Below, in pieces: positions 7,829 to 17,332 of a stretch of 64,000 nt of DNA (positions are counted from its first letter, which is position 1; each line of letters opens with the position of its first letter). The translations under genes were made by a program, and so were the position numbers. The notes beneath the pieces are model-generated. The model saw only the letters and a list, made by a program, of their open reading frames with translations. It was not told the origin of the DNA and did not search any database. Source of the stretch: Levilactobacillus acidifarinae DSM 19394 = JCM 15949 (GTDB lineage Bacteria; Bacillota; Bacilli; Lactobacillales; Lactobacillaceae); NCBI RefSeq assembly GCF_001434835.1, contig NZ_AZDV01000026.1, positions 586,073 through 650,072 on the forward strand, in the 5' to 3' direction.

Positions 7829-8983
7829 TTAATGTGTCGCGCGGTAGTGTTTCTGCCGCGCACTGATATTTAAAACGACCCCCATAACTAGGGCCAACGT
7901 CCAGGTACTCGATCCCCCGTAACTAATGAAGGGAAACGTGACCCCGGTAATCGGTAAAAGGCCCAAGACCCCGCCGATGTTGAAGAACGTTTGCACCGTC
8001 AAATAGGTCGCTGCCCCGTAACAAACCAGGGCATAATAGGTCGAATTGCTGCGGACGCCCACCAGCACGATCCGCGTGATCATCAAAAAGAGTAACGCGA
8101 TGACGCCTAACGCCACCAGTAGCCCGAGTTCTTCGGCAAGGATCGCCATGATGAAATCGGTATTGGGTTCCGGCAAGTAACCCGTTTTTTGGATACTGTT
8201 ACCCCAGCCCACGCCAAAGATTCCCCCGTTACTCAGCGCATAGTAGGAATTGACCAATTGCTGGCCCACACCCTGGGAATGCACAAACGGGTTTTTAAAC
8301 GCCACCATCCGTTGCAGCTGGTAGGACCCCTGGGCCATCCTAGTTTCCGCTAGTTTGACCAATAACGGAATAATAATCACCACGATACCGAGCAATCCCG
8401 CACTCATGATGCCAGTCGCCCATTTCCAATTAAAGCCACTGGCGAAGAGCAGAACCATGACGATACTGGCGTTAATGGCCGCACCCCCGAGATCGGGTTG
8501 GATAAAAATCAAACCAATGATCAAAAGACTGGTTACGATGGGCTGCCACATGGTCGTCCACCAGCCCTCGGTTACCAGCTCATCTTGCCGGTTGGTAATC
8601 GTATTAGCCATCCAAATGATCAAATAAAACTTCACAAATTCGGCTGGTTGAATGCTGATCGGACCAAAGTGAAACCACCCCGCGGCTCCGTTAACGGTCT
8701 TGCCCACGACCAAGAGGGCGACTAACGAGCCAAGCGCCAGATAACTCAGCCAGCGCAACAAGGTTGGGTGACGTAATTTTTCTAAGTTCATCGCCAACAT
8801 AAACCCGACAATAATCAGCCCCATAATGACATACAAGGACTGCTTGACCAAGTAGCTGGTCGGACTCCCCCCGTTTTGGTTGCCAATGTCGGCACTGGCC
8901 GAATACACCATGACGATTCCCAACAAGCTTAGCACCAGATAAGGGACCACTAACCAATAATCTAAATATTTTAATCTTCGCAT
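7829..8983 (-). CDS. ftsW: FtsW/RodA-type SEDS peptidoglycan polymerase, probably FtsW
   Basis: A 384-residue membrane protein with about ten transmembrane helices. SEDS motifs are present: MVYSASADIG near the start, the extracellular GAAGWFHFGPISIQPAEFVK segment, and the C-terminal LPITGVTFPFISYGGSS. SEDS proteins polymerise glycan strands together with a class B PBP. The position before ylbG-rsmD-coaD is that of ftsW. I start it at the ATG at 8983 (MRRLKYLDYWL) as in homologues; a TTG at 9013 is possible but adds ten unlikely residues. A small CCGGT-CAAA-ACCGG hairpin sits just upstream. Confidence 0.92.
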   Translation of the reverse strand: MRRLKYLDYWLVVPYLVLSLLGIVMVYSASADIGNQNGGSPTSYLVKQSLYVIMGLIIVGFMLAMNLEKLRHPTLLRWLSYLALGSLVALLVVGKTVNGAAGWFHFGPISIQPAEFVKFYLIIWMANTITNRQDELVTEGWWTTMWQPIVTSLLIIGLIFIQPDLGGAAINASIVMVLLFASGFNWKWATGIMSAGLLGIVVIIIPLLVKLAETRMAQGSYQLQRMVAFKNPFVHSQGVGQQLVNSYYALSNGGIFGVGWGNSIQKTGYLPEPNTDFIMAILAEELGLLVALGVIALLFLMITRIVLVGVRSNSTYYALVCYGAATYLTVQTFFNIGGVLGLLPITGVTFPFISYGGSSTWTLALVMGVVLNISARQKHYRATH

Positions 8984-9132
8984 ACGTTCGTTCGCCCCAA
9001 GCCCACCGGTCAAAACCGGCCTTCGAATGTGTTCGCGTCGTTCTGATCAACTGCCAATTGACCGATCTCGCAACCATGAGGTTCGTTCACTCACGGTGAG
9101 ACGGCAAGCTAAACTAGCACGCCGCGTAATGT

Positions 9133-9207
9133 TTACATTATACCAAACTCGAATTTAATTGTATCACAGATGTTGCCGTGAATCGCCGGCTCAACCCGTT
9201 TTAACAT
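9133..9207 (-). CDS. Possible 24-codon ORF upstream of ftsW
   Basis: An ATG at 9207 sits 9 nt after an AGGAG ribosome-site match and opens MLKRVEPAIHGNICDTIKFE..., ending at TAA (9135-9133). The frame overlaps the -10 element of the predicted ftsW promoter, which argues against it being a real gene unless transcription begins further upstream. I recognise no homologue. Confidence 0.12.
   Translation of the reverse strand: MLKRVEPAIHGNICDTIKFEFGIM
9137..9165 (-). promoter_or_regulatory. ftsW operon promoter
   Basis: On the minus strand an extended -10, TGG-TATAAT (9145-9137), lies 17 bp after a weak GATACA -35 (9165-9160). The leader would be about 145 nt. This is the only clear promoter in the 400-bp gap between typA and ftsW; the rest of that gap holds the typA terminator and no convincing gene. 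Confidence 0.6.
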
Positions 9208-9319
9208 TTCTTAATTCTCCTGATTGTCTACCTGTCACCCCCTCTAAGGAGAAGTCGACTAACGACCTCTTCGAACAGCCTAAGTTCACGTTTCCCTCAG
9301 TACCACCCGAATTTTAGCT

Positions 9320-9366
9320 CAAAAAAACCGGAAGGCGTCACGGTCTCCCGCTCAGCCTTCCGGTAA
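9320..9366 (-). terminator. typA intrinsic terminator
   Basis: A perfect 10-bp stem, ACCGGAAGGC with its complement, encloses an 18-nt loop and is followed by a long T run on the minus strand. Confidence 0.9.
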
Positions 9367-9385
9367 AGTTATTTAAAGTGTTTAA

Positions 9386-11230
9386 TTACTTGTTGTTCCC
9401 GTGACGCAACTTCTTAGCTGCCTTTTCACGTTCGCTGGTGTTTAAGATTTGCTTCCGCAAACGAACGTGTTCTGGGGTGATTTCACAAAATTCGTCTTCG
9501 TTGATGAATTCTAGTGATTCTTCCAAAGACATGACTAATGGCGTCTTCACCTTAGCAATATCTTCAGACCCAGCGGCCCGGACGTTGGTTTGGTTCCGAC
9601 CACGCGTGATGTTCACGGAGATGTCGTTTTCACGACTGTTTTGACCAATGATCATCCCTTCATAGACTTCCGTCCCGGCAGGCGTAAAGATAATCCCCCG
9701 GTCCTGAACAGCCATGATGGCGTAGGTCGTCACCTTACCAGAGTTGATGGAAACCAAGGTCCCGTTACGACGACCTGGGTTCCAGTTCTTAATCACTGGC
9801 ATGTACTTGGAGAACGTGTGGTTCATGATCCCGTAACCACGAGTCATGGACAGGAAGTCCGTGGAGTACCCAATTAACCCACGAGTTGGGGCTAAGAAGG
9901 TCAAACGGGTTTGCCCGTTCCCAACGGCTTCCATGTTCTTCATTTCACCCTTCCGCTTGGACAGGGAATCAATGATGGCCCCAGTGTATTCATCAGGGGT
10001 ATCGATTTGTACGGATTCGAAGGGTTCGCAACGCGTGTTGTCAACTACCTTGTAGATAACTTCTGGACGAGAAGCTTGTAATTCGTAGCCTTCACGCCGC
10101 ATGGTTTCAATCAAGATGGACAAATGCAATTCACCACGACCGGAAACGACCCAGGCACCTGGGTTATCCGTGTCGTCAACCCGTAAGGAAACGTCGGTAT
10201 GCAGTTCACGCTTCAAACGTTCTTCGATTTGACGAGAAGTGACAAACTTCCCTTCGCGACCAGCAAATGGCGAGTCGTTCGTCCGGAAAGTCATCTTCAG
10301 GGTTGGTTCGTCGATCCGTAACAGTGGGAGTGGCTCCAAGTGGTTCGGGTCCACAACGGTTTCCCCAACGTTAATTTCTTCCATCCCGGAAACGGCAATC
10401 AAGTCACCAGCCTTGGCTTCGTTGATTTCCAAACGCTTCAAACCGAAGTACCCAAATAACTTGGTGACCCGGAAGTTTTGCTTGGAACCATCGAGCTTCA
10501 TCACCGTAACGTTATCGCCGACCTTGATCTTGCCCCGGAAAATCCGGCCAATTCCGACCCGGCCAACGAAATCGTTGTAGTCCAACATGGCCACTTGGAA
10601 TTGTAAAGGTTCGTCTTCGTTATCGATTGGCGCTGGAATGTGCTTAACAATCGTATCGAAGATCGGTTGCATGGTGTGTTCTTGGGTGTCCAAGTCAGGA
10701 TCGTAGCTGGACGTCCCGTTCATGGCCGAAGCATAAACAACGGGGAAGTCCAATTGGTCTTCGTCGGCACCTAATTCAATGAAGAGGTCCAAAACTTCGT
10801 CAACCACTTCGGATGGACGAGCGCCCGGACGGTCAACCTTGTTGATGACCACGATAGGGGTCAAGTGTTGATCCAAGGCCTTCTTCAAAACGAAACGGGT
10901 TTGAGGCATCGTTCCTTCGTAGGCATCGACAACTAACAAAACGCCGTCAACCATGCGCATGATCCGTTCCACTTCACCACCAAAGTCGGCGTGTCCTGGG
11001 GTGTCCAAAATGTTAATTTGCTTGTCGCCGTAACGAACCGCAGTGTTCTTGGACAGGATCGTAATTCCCCGTTCCCGTTCAATTGCGTTCGAGTCCAGTG
11101 CCCGGTCCTCAATGGACGCATGGGAGTCCAACGTATCGGACTGTTTCAGCATTTCGTTAACTAAGGTCGTTTTCCCGTGGTCAACGTGGGCAATGATGGC
11201 AATGTTACGGATATCATCTCTGGTTTTCAA
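9386..11230 (-). CDS. typA: Translational GTPase TypA/BipA
   Basis: A 614-residue ribosome-associated GTPase involved in 50S assembly and stress/cold growth. G motifs are visible: [28 protein letters not shown] and NKVDR. EF-G-like domains and the TypA-specific C-terminal domain follow. I start it at the TTG at 11230 ([13 protein letters not shown]), which follows GAAAGGAAG and matches the family length; the in-frame ATG at 11281 would add 17 residues with no family support. It is monocistronic, with its own probable promoter and terminator. Confidence 0.95.
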   Translation of the reverse strand: MKTRDDIRNIAIIAHVDHGKTTLVNEMLKQSDTLDSHASIEDRALDSNAIERERGITILSKNTAVRYGDKQINILDTPGHADFGGEVERIMRMVDGVLLVVDAYEGTMPQTRFVLKKALDQHLTPIVVINKVDRPGARPSEVVDEVLDLFIELGADEDQLDFPVVYASAMNGTSSYDPDLDTQEHTMQPIFDTIVKHIPAPIDNEDEPLQFQVAMLDYNDFVGRVGIGRIFRGKIKVGDNVTVMKLDGSKQNFRVTKLFGYFGLKRLEINEAKAGDLIAVSGMEEINVGETVVDPNHLEPLPLLRIDEPTLKMTFRTNDSPFAGREGKFVTSRQIEERLKRELHTDVSLRVDDTDNPGAWVVSGRGELHLSILIETMRREGYELQASRPEVIYKVVDNTRCEPFESVQIDTPDEYTGAIIDSLSKRKGEMKNMEAVGNGQTRLTFLAPTRGLIGYSTDFLSMTRGYGIMNHTFSKYMPVIKNWNPGRRNGTLVSINSGKVTTYAIMAVQDRGIIFTPAGTEVYEGMIIGQNSRENDISVNITRGRNQTNVRAAGSEDIAKVKTPLVMSLEESLEFINEDEFCEITPEHVRLRKQILNTSEREKAAKKLRHGNNK

Positions 11231-11295
11231 GTGTATTTCTTCCTTTCGTGCTTGTTGAATTAGATGGTTCTTGGCGAACATGGTTAGTACGCCTT

Positions 11296-11324
11296 ATTGT
11301 AGCGTCAATGACCGGCAAAGTCCA
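11296..11324 (-). promoter_or_regulatory. Probable typA promoter
   Basis: On the minus strand TGGACT (11324-11319) and TACAAT (11301-11296) are 17 bp apart, directly after the terminator of the preceding operon. The match is moderate. Confidence 0.4.
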
Positions 11325-11343
11325 TCCATACCGGCCGGTCGCA

Positions 11344-11369
11344 TAAAAAAACTGTGACTGGGTCACAGT
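11344..11369 (-). terminator. Terminator overlapping the IMPase stop codon
   Basis: On the minus strand ACTGTGAC-CCA-GTCACAGT is followed by TTTTTTT. The stop codon of the upstream gene (TGA, 11365-11363) is inside the stem. Confidence 0.88.
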
Positions 11370-12154
11370 GAGACGTCATCTTCTTCAATTTGGAGAATAT
11401 CACGTTGCGCTTGTTTCGTCGCTACTAGTACAAGGTTAGATGATAGCATATCGAGCGGTTGCCCGTCAATAGTTGAGGTTCGAACCCCCAGCGTATTTAA
11501 CAGGACTTGTCCCGCCGCAAAATCCCACGGCTTCAGGTAGGAGATGTACCCGAGCGTCTTACCTAACATAATATTAATCATTTCGATACCCGCACTTCCG
11601 TAGACACGCATCCCAGCACTGGCATGCACAATGGCCTGCGTGTGGGCAATATCCTTAATGACTAAGGGAGAACTCATCCCAATCAGACCGTCCGCTAACG
11701 CCAAGTCCGCCGGAGCACTGAGCGGCTGTTGGTTCGCCCAGACACCGCCCAACTGCGGGCCCCCGCGGTATAGGACGTCGTTCATCACGTCGTAGATAAA
11801 CCCGAGTTGCCCCACGCCGTCCTGGTAAATGCCGATCATCATGGCAAAATTATCCCGTTGTTTAACGAAGTTCATGGTGCCGTCGATCGGGTCAACGATC
11901 CATAGACGGCCCTTGACGGACGTGACCTGGTCGCCAAACCCCTCTTCGCCTAGTACCTGGGCTTGGGGATCTAGTTGCCGGATCGCGTGAATCAGGAATT
12001 GCTCGTTACCCTTATCCACGTTAGTGACGAGATCCTTACGTCCCGTTTTTTCGTCCACGGTCAAGGTCTGATGCATCTTTGCGATAACTTGACGCCGGGC
12101 TTCTTTTAAAAGGGCCTCGACGTCGCGACTTAGTTGTTGCCAATCCGTTGCCAT
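11363..12154 (-). CDS. suhB: Inositol monophosphatase family protein
   Basis: A 263-residue Mg-dependent phosphatase of the IMPase/FBPase superfamily. The metal-site signatures WIVDPIDGTMNF and KPWDFAAG are intact, and GEEGFG supplies the third ligand cluster. The substrate (inositol phosphate, histidinol phosphate, NADP or another) cannot be told from sequence; the name suhB is a family label. The start overlaps the previous stop as TAATG. It is the last gene of a three-gene operon whose final hairpin contains the stop codon. Confidence 0.88.
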   Translation of the reverse strand: MATDWQQLSRDVEALLKEARRQVIAKMHQTLTVDEKTGRKDLVTNVDKGNEQFLIHAIRQLDPQAQVLGEEGFGDQVTSVKGRLWIVDPIDGTMNFVKQRDNFAMMIGIYQDGVGQLGFIYDVMNDVLYRGGPQLGGVWANQQPLSAPADLALADGLIGMSSPLVIKDIAHTQAIVHASAGMRVYGSAGIEMINIMLGKTLGYISYLKPWDFAAGQVLLNTLGVRTSTIDGQPLDMLSSNLVLVATKQAQRDILQIEEDDVSL

Positions 12155-12453
12155 TAGTTCTGCGTTCCTTTCATGTTGACCCGTCCCGTTCCCAATTGCC
12201 GCGCGAGCTTCACGGTTCGGTAGATGCTATACCCAGAAGCCGTCTGAAACTCCCGGTCCAATTGCTTTTCTTCAAATTTTTGCGGCACCACCGTTTGAAA
12301 GTCCCGGTAAGCCGCTAAAATCACGGCGGCGTCGATTCCTTGAGCTTGCTCGTAAGCGGCTTCAACCGCTTGATACAACTGGGTCACCTTTAAAATATCG
12401 GCCGTTGACCAGTCCGGATACAACGGATAGTCATAATTCTTGGATTGTGCCAT
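12154..12453 (-). CDS. UPF0223 family protein
   Basis: A 99-residue cytoplasmic protein matching the UPF0223 (YktA) family: YDYPLYPDWSTADILKV near the N-terminus, AYRDFQTVVPQKFEEKQLDREF in the middle, and SGYSIYRTVK near the end. No biochemical function is established. It lies between the LDH-like gene (directly abutting) and the IMPase (TAATG overlap), so all three are probably cotranslated. Confidence 0.88.
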   Translation of the reverse strand: MAQSKNYDYPLYPDWSTADILKVTQLYQAVEAAYEQAQGIDAAVILAAYRDFQTVVPQKFEEKQLDREFQTASGYSIYRTVKLARQLGTGRVNMKGTQN

Positions 12454-13359
12454 TTATTTTCCCTCCGTTTGTGCGCCCTCAACCTGGGCAATTTCGTCTT
12501 GAATGGCGGCTAAGGTTGCCGCGTAGGTTTGCTGCTCATCTTCCGATAAAGCCAGGTTAGGCAACGGTTTCCAGCCATTAGCCGTCACCAGTACCGGGGT
12601 CGCCGCCGCATAGGTTGGCGTTGCCGGTTGGGGATGGGCGACCGGGACAATCAGGGGTTGATTGGTCAAAACGGCCCGTAAAATTCGGATCAATACCATT
12701 AACCGTAAGGTCGTCTGTGAAGCCGTCGCTTCTCGTTGGAGCCAGGTGCCCATCTTACCTAAATCGTCGGCGTTAAACTTTGCATCGGCCGTCGCTAGAT
12801 ACATCAAAATGGGCGTTGGCCCCACGTAGGTCCGGCTCCACGCCGGAATCGGTTCGACCGCACGTCCCACCACCGTGGTTTGAATGGCCCCCGGTCCCAC
12901 ACCCAGGCGCTCTGCCAGCCGACAGGTCAATAACCGCGTCATGGGATAGGTCCCCAGGCCCCAGATTTGCCCCGGCGCCGCTCCTGAATATTTCCAGGCA
13001 AAGTAGGTCAACAATTCGTCGTACTGACCGGCAAAGATCATTTGCCCCTGAAAGCCGTTCTCTAGGCAGCGGCTCATCAACCGCCGTAAGTTAGCCACCC
13101 GTTCGGGCAACGTCACATCGGCGGTCGACCGATCGAGCACTACCAGCCAAGCCGCCTGACCGTAATCCGTATTGGTTCCCACCCGAATAGAGAGTTGGGC
13201 ACACAACGCACTGGCCACGACCAGGGTCTGATACTGGGGCGTATCGGTCGTGTGTTCGGGTAAGACCACACAATCCACCGGCAAATCAGCAATTAATAAT
13301 TGTTGAAGAAGCTGACGGGTTTGGGTCAGTTCCCCCTGAATGAGTAGTGTTGGCTTCAT
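12454..13359 (-). CDS. Lactate/malate dehydrogenase-like protein lacking catalytic residues
   Basis: A 301-residue protein whose middle resembles L-lactate dehydrogenase: LLTYFAWKYSGAAPGQ (116-131), GLGTYPMTRLL (134-144), and VVGRAVEPIPAWS (163-175) align with LDH segments LTYxxWKFSG, GSGTxLDTARF and IIGEHGDSEVxxWS. The catalytic His of GEHGDS is replaced (GRAVEP), the Asp-Arg of LDTAR is lost, and no GxGxxG nucleotide loop is visible in the N-terminus (MKPTLLIQGELTQT). This suggests a pseudoenzyme or a protein of changed function. The frame is uninterrupted, with a strong promoter and a GGAGGGG ribosome site, so it is not simply decaying. It is first in an operon with UPF0223 and IMPase genes. 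Confidence 0.65.
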   Translation of the reverse strand: MKPTLLIQGELTQTRQLLQQLLIADLPVDCVVLPEHTTDTPQYQTLVVASALCAQLSIRVGTNTDYGQAAWLVVLDRSTADVTLPERVANLRRLMSRCLENGFQGQMIFAGQYDELLTYFAWKYSGAAPGQIWGLGTYPMTRLLTCRLAERLGVGPGAIQTTVVGRAVEPIPAWSRTYVGPTPILMYLATADAKFNADDLGKMGTWLQREATASQTTLRLMVLIRILRAVLTNQPLIVPVAHPQPATPTYAAATPVLVTANGWKPLPNLALSEDEQQTYAATLAAIQDEIAQVEGAQTEGK

Positions 13360-13399
13360 TAAACCCCTCCACTTTTCTCTGAATTATCGTCATAGTCCC

Positions 13400-13427
13400 A
13401 TTATAAGTGATGCCGCCGGGATAGCAA
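13400..13427 (-). promoter_or_regulatory. Promoter of the LDH-like operon
   Basis: On the minus strand TTGCTA (13427-13422) and TATAAT (13405-13400) are 16 bp apart, about 40 bp upstream of the gene. Confidence 0.65.
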
Positions 13428-13463
13428 GCCACAGCCTGCCACTCGCCAATTTTTCAGCGCACC

Positions 13464-13506
13464 AAAAAAAGAAGCAACGAGTCGTGGCTCGTCGCTTCTT
13501 TTTGGG
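13464..13506 (-). terminator. pdh operon terminator
   Basis: On the minus strand AAAGAAGC-G-ACGAG pairs across CCACGA with CTCGTTGCTTCTTT, followed by a T run, just after lpdA. Confidence 0.9.
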
Positions 13507-13528
13507 TTTAAGCTAACTTCAAATCGAT

Positions 13529-14956
13529 TTACAGATGAGTTGGGAAGCCCAACGCAATGTCACCCGCTTCTTGAATTGGTTCGTTCAAAGTTGGGTGTGG
13601 GTGAATCGTCAAGGCAACGTCTTCGACGTTCATGCCACCGTTAACGATCAATGATAATTCACCGGCCATAGTGCTAGCTTCAGGACCGACCACTTGGGCC
13701 CCCACGATGTTCTTGTTATCGTCGTCCGTGTAGACGAAGCGAACAAAGCCATCGGGTTCGTCCAGTGAAACCGCCCGGGCATTCCCAGCAAATGGGAATT
13801 TCGCGGTCTTCACGGCAATGTTCTTGTCCTTAGCTTCGGCAGCCGTGTAACCCACCGTTGCTAATTCTGGGTCCGCAAAGCAGACCGCTGGAACACTCAC
13901 GTAATCATTGGCAACCTTCTTGCCGGCAATGGCACCAGCCGCCGTTTTGGCTTCGTAGAAGGCCTTGTGGGCCAGTGCTGGACCAGCCACAATGTCCCCA
14001 ACCGCAAAGATGTGTTCGGAGGCCGTCCGACCTTGGTTATCTACCTTGACCAAACCGTGATCGTCCAACTCAACCTTGGTGTATTCCAAGCCTAAGTTGT
14101 CCGTGTTCGCCCGCCGACCAACGGTGACCATGCAGTAGTCCGCCTTGATCGTGGTTTCCTTACCGTCCACCGCGTAGGTGACCGCCACACCATTATCGTC
14201 TTGAGAAGAACTCTTGGCCATGGCGTTAGTAATCACGTCCACACCCTTCTTCTTCAACTTCTTCAGGACAACTGAAACCATATCTTTTTCGAAGTTAGGC
14301 AGAATGGACTTCGTTCCTTCAATGATCGTCACGTGAGACCCTAAGCTAGCGTAAGCACCAGCTAATTCGGTCCCCACGTAACCCCCACCAATCACGACGA
14401 ATTCCTTAGGAATTTCTGGTAAGTTCAACCCACCGGTGGAGTCGATGACCCGGCCTTCAAACTTAAAGCCAGGAATTTCAATTGGGTGACTTCCGGAAGC
14501 GATAATCAAGTTATCAAATTCGAAAGTCCGGCCCGTATCCGTCGACATAAATTGCTTTTCACCAGTTGGCATAATCCGCAATTGCGTATCGCTTAAGAAG
14601 ACGGCTTCACCGTTCACGACGTCAACGTGATGCTTTTTAAGCAACATGTTGACCCCACCGGTCATCCGGTCAACCACTTTGTGTTGTTTCCAGTCTTGGG
14701 TCTTCTTAAAATCAATCGTTGCGGGTTGGGTGGTAATTCCGTAAGGGTCGCCATGGTTGGCCGCCTCTAAGCGGTGACCAGCTTGGATTAAGGCCTTGGA
14801 AGGAACACAGCCAACGTTCAAACATACCCCACCAACGGTATCAGCTTTTTCGACCAGTGTAACCTTTTGGCCTAATTCTGAAGCCCGAATCGCAGCGACG
14901 TAGCCGCCGGGGCCGGCACCAATGATGACGGTATCCTTTTTTTCAACATCTGCCAT
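13529..14956 (-). CDS. lpdA: Dihydrolipoyl dehydrogenase (E3 of PDH)
   Basis: A 475-residue FAD flavoprotein that reoxidises dihydrolipoamide on E2 and makes NADH. The N-terminal FAD site VIIGAGPGGYVAAIRA is followed by the redox-active disulfide GGVCLNVGCVPSKAL, the NAD site VVIGGGYVGTELAGAYASLG, and the C-terminal active-site His-Glu segment TIHPHPTLNEPIQEA. It is the last gene of the pdhA-pdhB-pdhC-lpdA operon, 7 nt after pdhC, and a strong terminator follows. Confidence 0.97.
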   Translation of the reverse strand: MADVEKKDTVIIGAGPGGYVAAIRASELGQKVTLVEKADTVGGVCLNVGCVPSKALIQAGHRLEAANHGDPYGITTQPATIDFKKTQDWKQHKVVDRMTGGVNMLLKKHHVDVVNGEAVFLSDTQLRIMPTGEKQFMSTDTGRTFEFDNLIIASGSHPIEIPGFKFEGRVIDSTGGLNLPEIPKEFVVIGGGYVGTELAGAYASLGSHVTIIEGTKSILPNFEKDMVSVVLKKLKKKGVDVITNAMAKSSSQDDNGVAVTYAVDGKETTIKADYCMVTVGRRANTDNLGLEYTKVELDDHGLVKVDNQGRTASEHIFAVGDIVAGPALAHKAFYEAKTAAGAIAGKKVANDYVSVPAVCFADPELATVGYTAAEAKDKNIAVKTAKFPFAGNARAVSLDEPDGFVRFVYTDDDNKNIVGAQVVGPEASTMAGELSLIVNGGMNVEDVALTIHPHPTLNEPIQEAGDIALGFPTHL

Positions 14957-14963
14957 ATTTCGA

Positions 14964-16277
14964 TCATCCTTCCATTAACAGCATTTCTGGATCATGCAGC
15001 AATGCTTTCATTTCGTTCAAAATGTTTTGAGCTAAGGCACCATCGATTAAACGGTGATCGTAACTCAAGGAAAGTTTCAGCATCCGACCAACCACGATGT
15101 CGCCATCATCGTTGACGTATGGTGCCTTTTCAATCCGGCCAACCCCTAAGATAGCCACTTCAGGTTGGTTGATGACTGGCGTGAACCAACCACCACCGAT
15201 GGAGCCCACGTTACTGATGGTAATGGAACCACCGGCCATGGAAGCTGGTGACAACTTGTTGTCGTAAGCGGCCTGCGTGTTTTCGGTAATTTCCTTGGCA
15301 ATTTGGAACATGCCCTTAGAATCCGCCGCTTTCACGTTTGGCACGTACAAGCCGTGATCCGTGTTCGTGGCGATCCCGATGTTGTAGTAGTGCTTGTAGA
15401 CGATTTCTTGAGTCGTGTCGTCGATTGACGCGTTGATTTCAGGGAAGTCCTTCATCACAGCAACCAAAGCCTTCACAATGTAAGGTAAGAAGGTCAAGTG
15501 AATGTCGCGATCAGCGGCAGCTTGCTTGTACTTCTTCCGGTTAGCCATTAACTTAGAAACTTCAACTTCGTCAAACGAGGTAACGTGTGGCGAAATGTCC
15601 TTGGAAGTCCGCATGCTCTTAGCAATGATCTTCCGCATTGGTGACATTGGTTCACGCGTCTCCAGGTCAGGACGATCAGCTTGCCAAGGCTTGATGGCAC
15701 CACCAGCAGCACTCTTGGTGGCAGCTGGAGCGGCCGCAGCGGCTGGAGCGGCAGCTTTAGCTGGCGCAGCGGCACCGTTGAAGTTATCGATATCGGCCTT
15801 TAAGACTTGACCATGGTTCCCGGTTGGGGTGACCAAGGTAATGTCCACGTCCTTGTCACGGGCGTATTGCCGCACGGATGGCATTGCCATCACTAACTTG
15901 TTCGGATCAGAAGCCGCCGGAACACCGGTAGCCGCGGCAGGTGCAGGTGCGGCCGCGTCGGTAGCTGGCGCAGCTTCTTCGGCCGGTGCAGCTTCTTCCT
16001 TGGCGTCGCCACCCTTGCCTAAGTCGGCAGGTGTGTCTGAACCGTCATCAATCACAATCAGGGGATCGCCAATTTCAACGGTGTCACCTTCTTGCGCAAC
16101 AATTTGGGAAACGGTACCATTTACGGGCGATGGCAATTCCGAAACCGACTTATCGTTTTGGATTTCGACTAACGTATCGTCTTCCTTAACTTGGTCGCCT
16201 TCTTTAACTAGCCATGAAGAAATTTCGCCTTCGGCCATCCCTTCACCAAGCTCCGGGAGTTTGAACGTATAAGCCAT
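14964..16277 (-). CDS. pdhC: Dihydrolipoamide acetyltransferase (E2 of PDH)
   Basis: A 437-residue E2 with one lipoyl domain (residues 1-77; the lipoylated Lys lies in [10 protein letters not shown]), an Ala/Pro/Glu-rich linker, an E3-binding domain (about 130-168, [14 protein letters not shown]), a second Ala/Pro linker and the catalytic domain ending in [11 protein letters not shown], which carries the HxxxDG motif. It transfers acetyl to CoA in the PDH core. The 75-nt gap from pdhB holds a GATGT-GGGTG-ACATC hairpin (16310-16324) that could adjust mRNA stability or E2 level. AAAGGAAG precedes the ATG. Confidence 0.96.
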   Translation of the reverse strand: MAYTFKLPELGEGMAEGEISSWLVKEGDQVKEDDTLVEIQNDKSVSELPSPVNGTVSQIVAQEGDTVEIGDPLIVIDDGSDTPADLGKGGDAKEEAAPAEEAAPATDAAAPAPAAATGVPAASDPNKLVMAMPSVRQYARDKDVDITLVTPTGNHGQVLKADIDNFNGAAAPAKAAAPAAAAAPAATKSAAGGAIKPWQADRPDLETREPMSPMRKIIAKSMRTSKDISPHVTSFDEVEVSKLMANRKKYKQAAADRDIHLTFLPYIVKALVAVMKDFPEINASIDDTTQEIVYKHYYNIGIATNTDHGLYVPNVKAADSKGMFQIAKEITENTQAAYDNKLSPASMAGGSITISNVGSIGGGWFTPVINQPEVAILGVGRIEKAPYVNDDGDIVVGRMLKLSLSYDHRLIDGALAQNILNEMKALLHDPEMLLMEG

Positions 16278-16352
16278 GGGAAAACTTCCTTTCTTTCATC
16301 ATAATGTAGGATGTCACCCACATCGTATTTTTGTTTTGAGTTTAATTTAAAA

Positions 16353-17330
16353 TTAGTAGTTGAAAATGTCGCGAGCCTTAGCTTCGATGTCATCCGCGTT
16401 CGGAATCCAGTCGTTTTCAGCTTGGGCAAATGGGTAAACGCTATCTGGGGCCGCAACCCGGCCGATTGGCGCATCCAAGGACATAATCTTTTCTTCGGCA
16501 ATGTCGGAAGCGACTTGCGCCCCAACCCCGGCCATCTTTTGGGCTTCTTGCACAACAACGACCTTGTGGGTCTTGTCAATGGAAGCAAAGATGGTGTCGG
16601 TGTCGATTGGAGATAAGGACCGTAAATCAATGACTTCAGCATCGATGTTGTCCTTAGCCAAAGCATCGGCGGCCTTCAAGGATTCGTTGACTTCGGCACT
16701 GTAAGCCACGATGGTAATATCTTTACCTTCGCGAACGACCTTAGCGGAATCCAACGGTACCGTGTACTTGTCATCCGGCACTTCATCCTTCATGGACCGG
16801 TAGAGTTTCAGGTTTTCCATGAAAAGAACTGGATCGTCGCTTTCAACCGCAGAAATTACCATTCCTTTGGCATCGTAAGGGTTAGCTGGCGTTACGACCC
16901 GCAGACCTGGGGTGCTAACAAAGTAGTTTTCCAGGTTATCCGCGTGCATTTCGGCGGTATGAGTCCCCCCACCGAATGGGGTCCGAATCGTCACTGGGAA
17001 GTTTTTAGTCCCACCGAAGCGGTAGTGATCCCGGGCTAATTGGCCCACAATTCCGTCCATGGCTTCGAACGTGAAGCCCATAAATTGAATTTCGGGAATT
17101 GGCCGCCAGCCGGTTAAGGCTAACCCAATGGCTAATCCTAAAATCCCAGATTCAGCTAATGGCGTATCGAAGACCCGGTCTTCGCCGTACTTGTCTTGCA
17201 AGCCGACAGTCGTCCGGAACACACCACCGTTTTTCCCAACATCTTCACCGAAGATCAGAGTCTTTGGATCATCGTTTAAGACTTGATCTAGTCCAGAAGT
17301 GATCGCTTTAATGTACGTCATTTTAGCCAT
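16353..17330 (-). CDS. pdhB: Pyruvate dehydrogenase E1 beta subunit
   Basis: A 325-residue transketolase-fold subunit that pairs with PdhA to decarboxylate pyruvate using thiamine diphosphate. Typical features are FGEDVGKNGGVFRTT, the FDTPLAESGI segment with the conserved Glu, FMGFTFEAMDGI, and the C-terminal VVVQEAQKMAGVG and DAPIGRVAAPD motifs. It follows pdhA by 2 nt. Confidence 0.96.
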   Translation of the reverse strand: MAKMTYIKAITSGLDQVLNDDPKTLIFGEDVGKNGGVFRTTVGLQDKYGEDRVFDTPLAESGILGLAIGLALTGWRPIPEIQFMGFTFEAMDGIVGQLARDHYRFGGTKNFPVTIRTPFGGGTHTAEMHADNLENYFVSTPGLRVVTPANPYDAKGMVISAVESDDPVLFMENLKLYRSMKDEVPDDKYTVPLDSAKVVREGKDITIVAYSAEVNESLKAADALAKDNIDAEVIDLRSLSPIDTDTIFASIDKTHKVVVVQEAQKMAGVGAQVASDIAEEKIMSLDAPIGRVAAPDSVYPFAQAENDWIPNADDIEAKARDIFNY

Positions 17331-17332
17331 GA

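Noticed and set aside
11231-11281. Upstream ATG extending typA by 17 residues
   Set aside because: The family N-terminus and the ribosome site support the TTG at 11230.
15829-16272. 147-codon plus-strand frame opposite pdhC
   Set aside because: Low-complexity Ala/Gly/Ser product caused by the E2 linker read backwards; no ribosome site.
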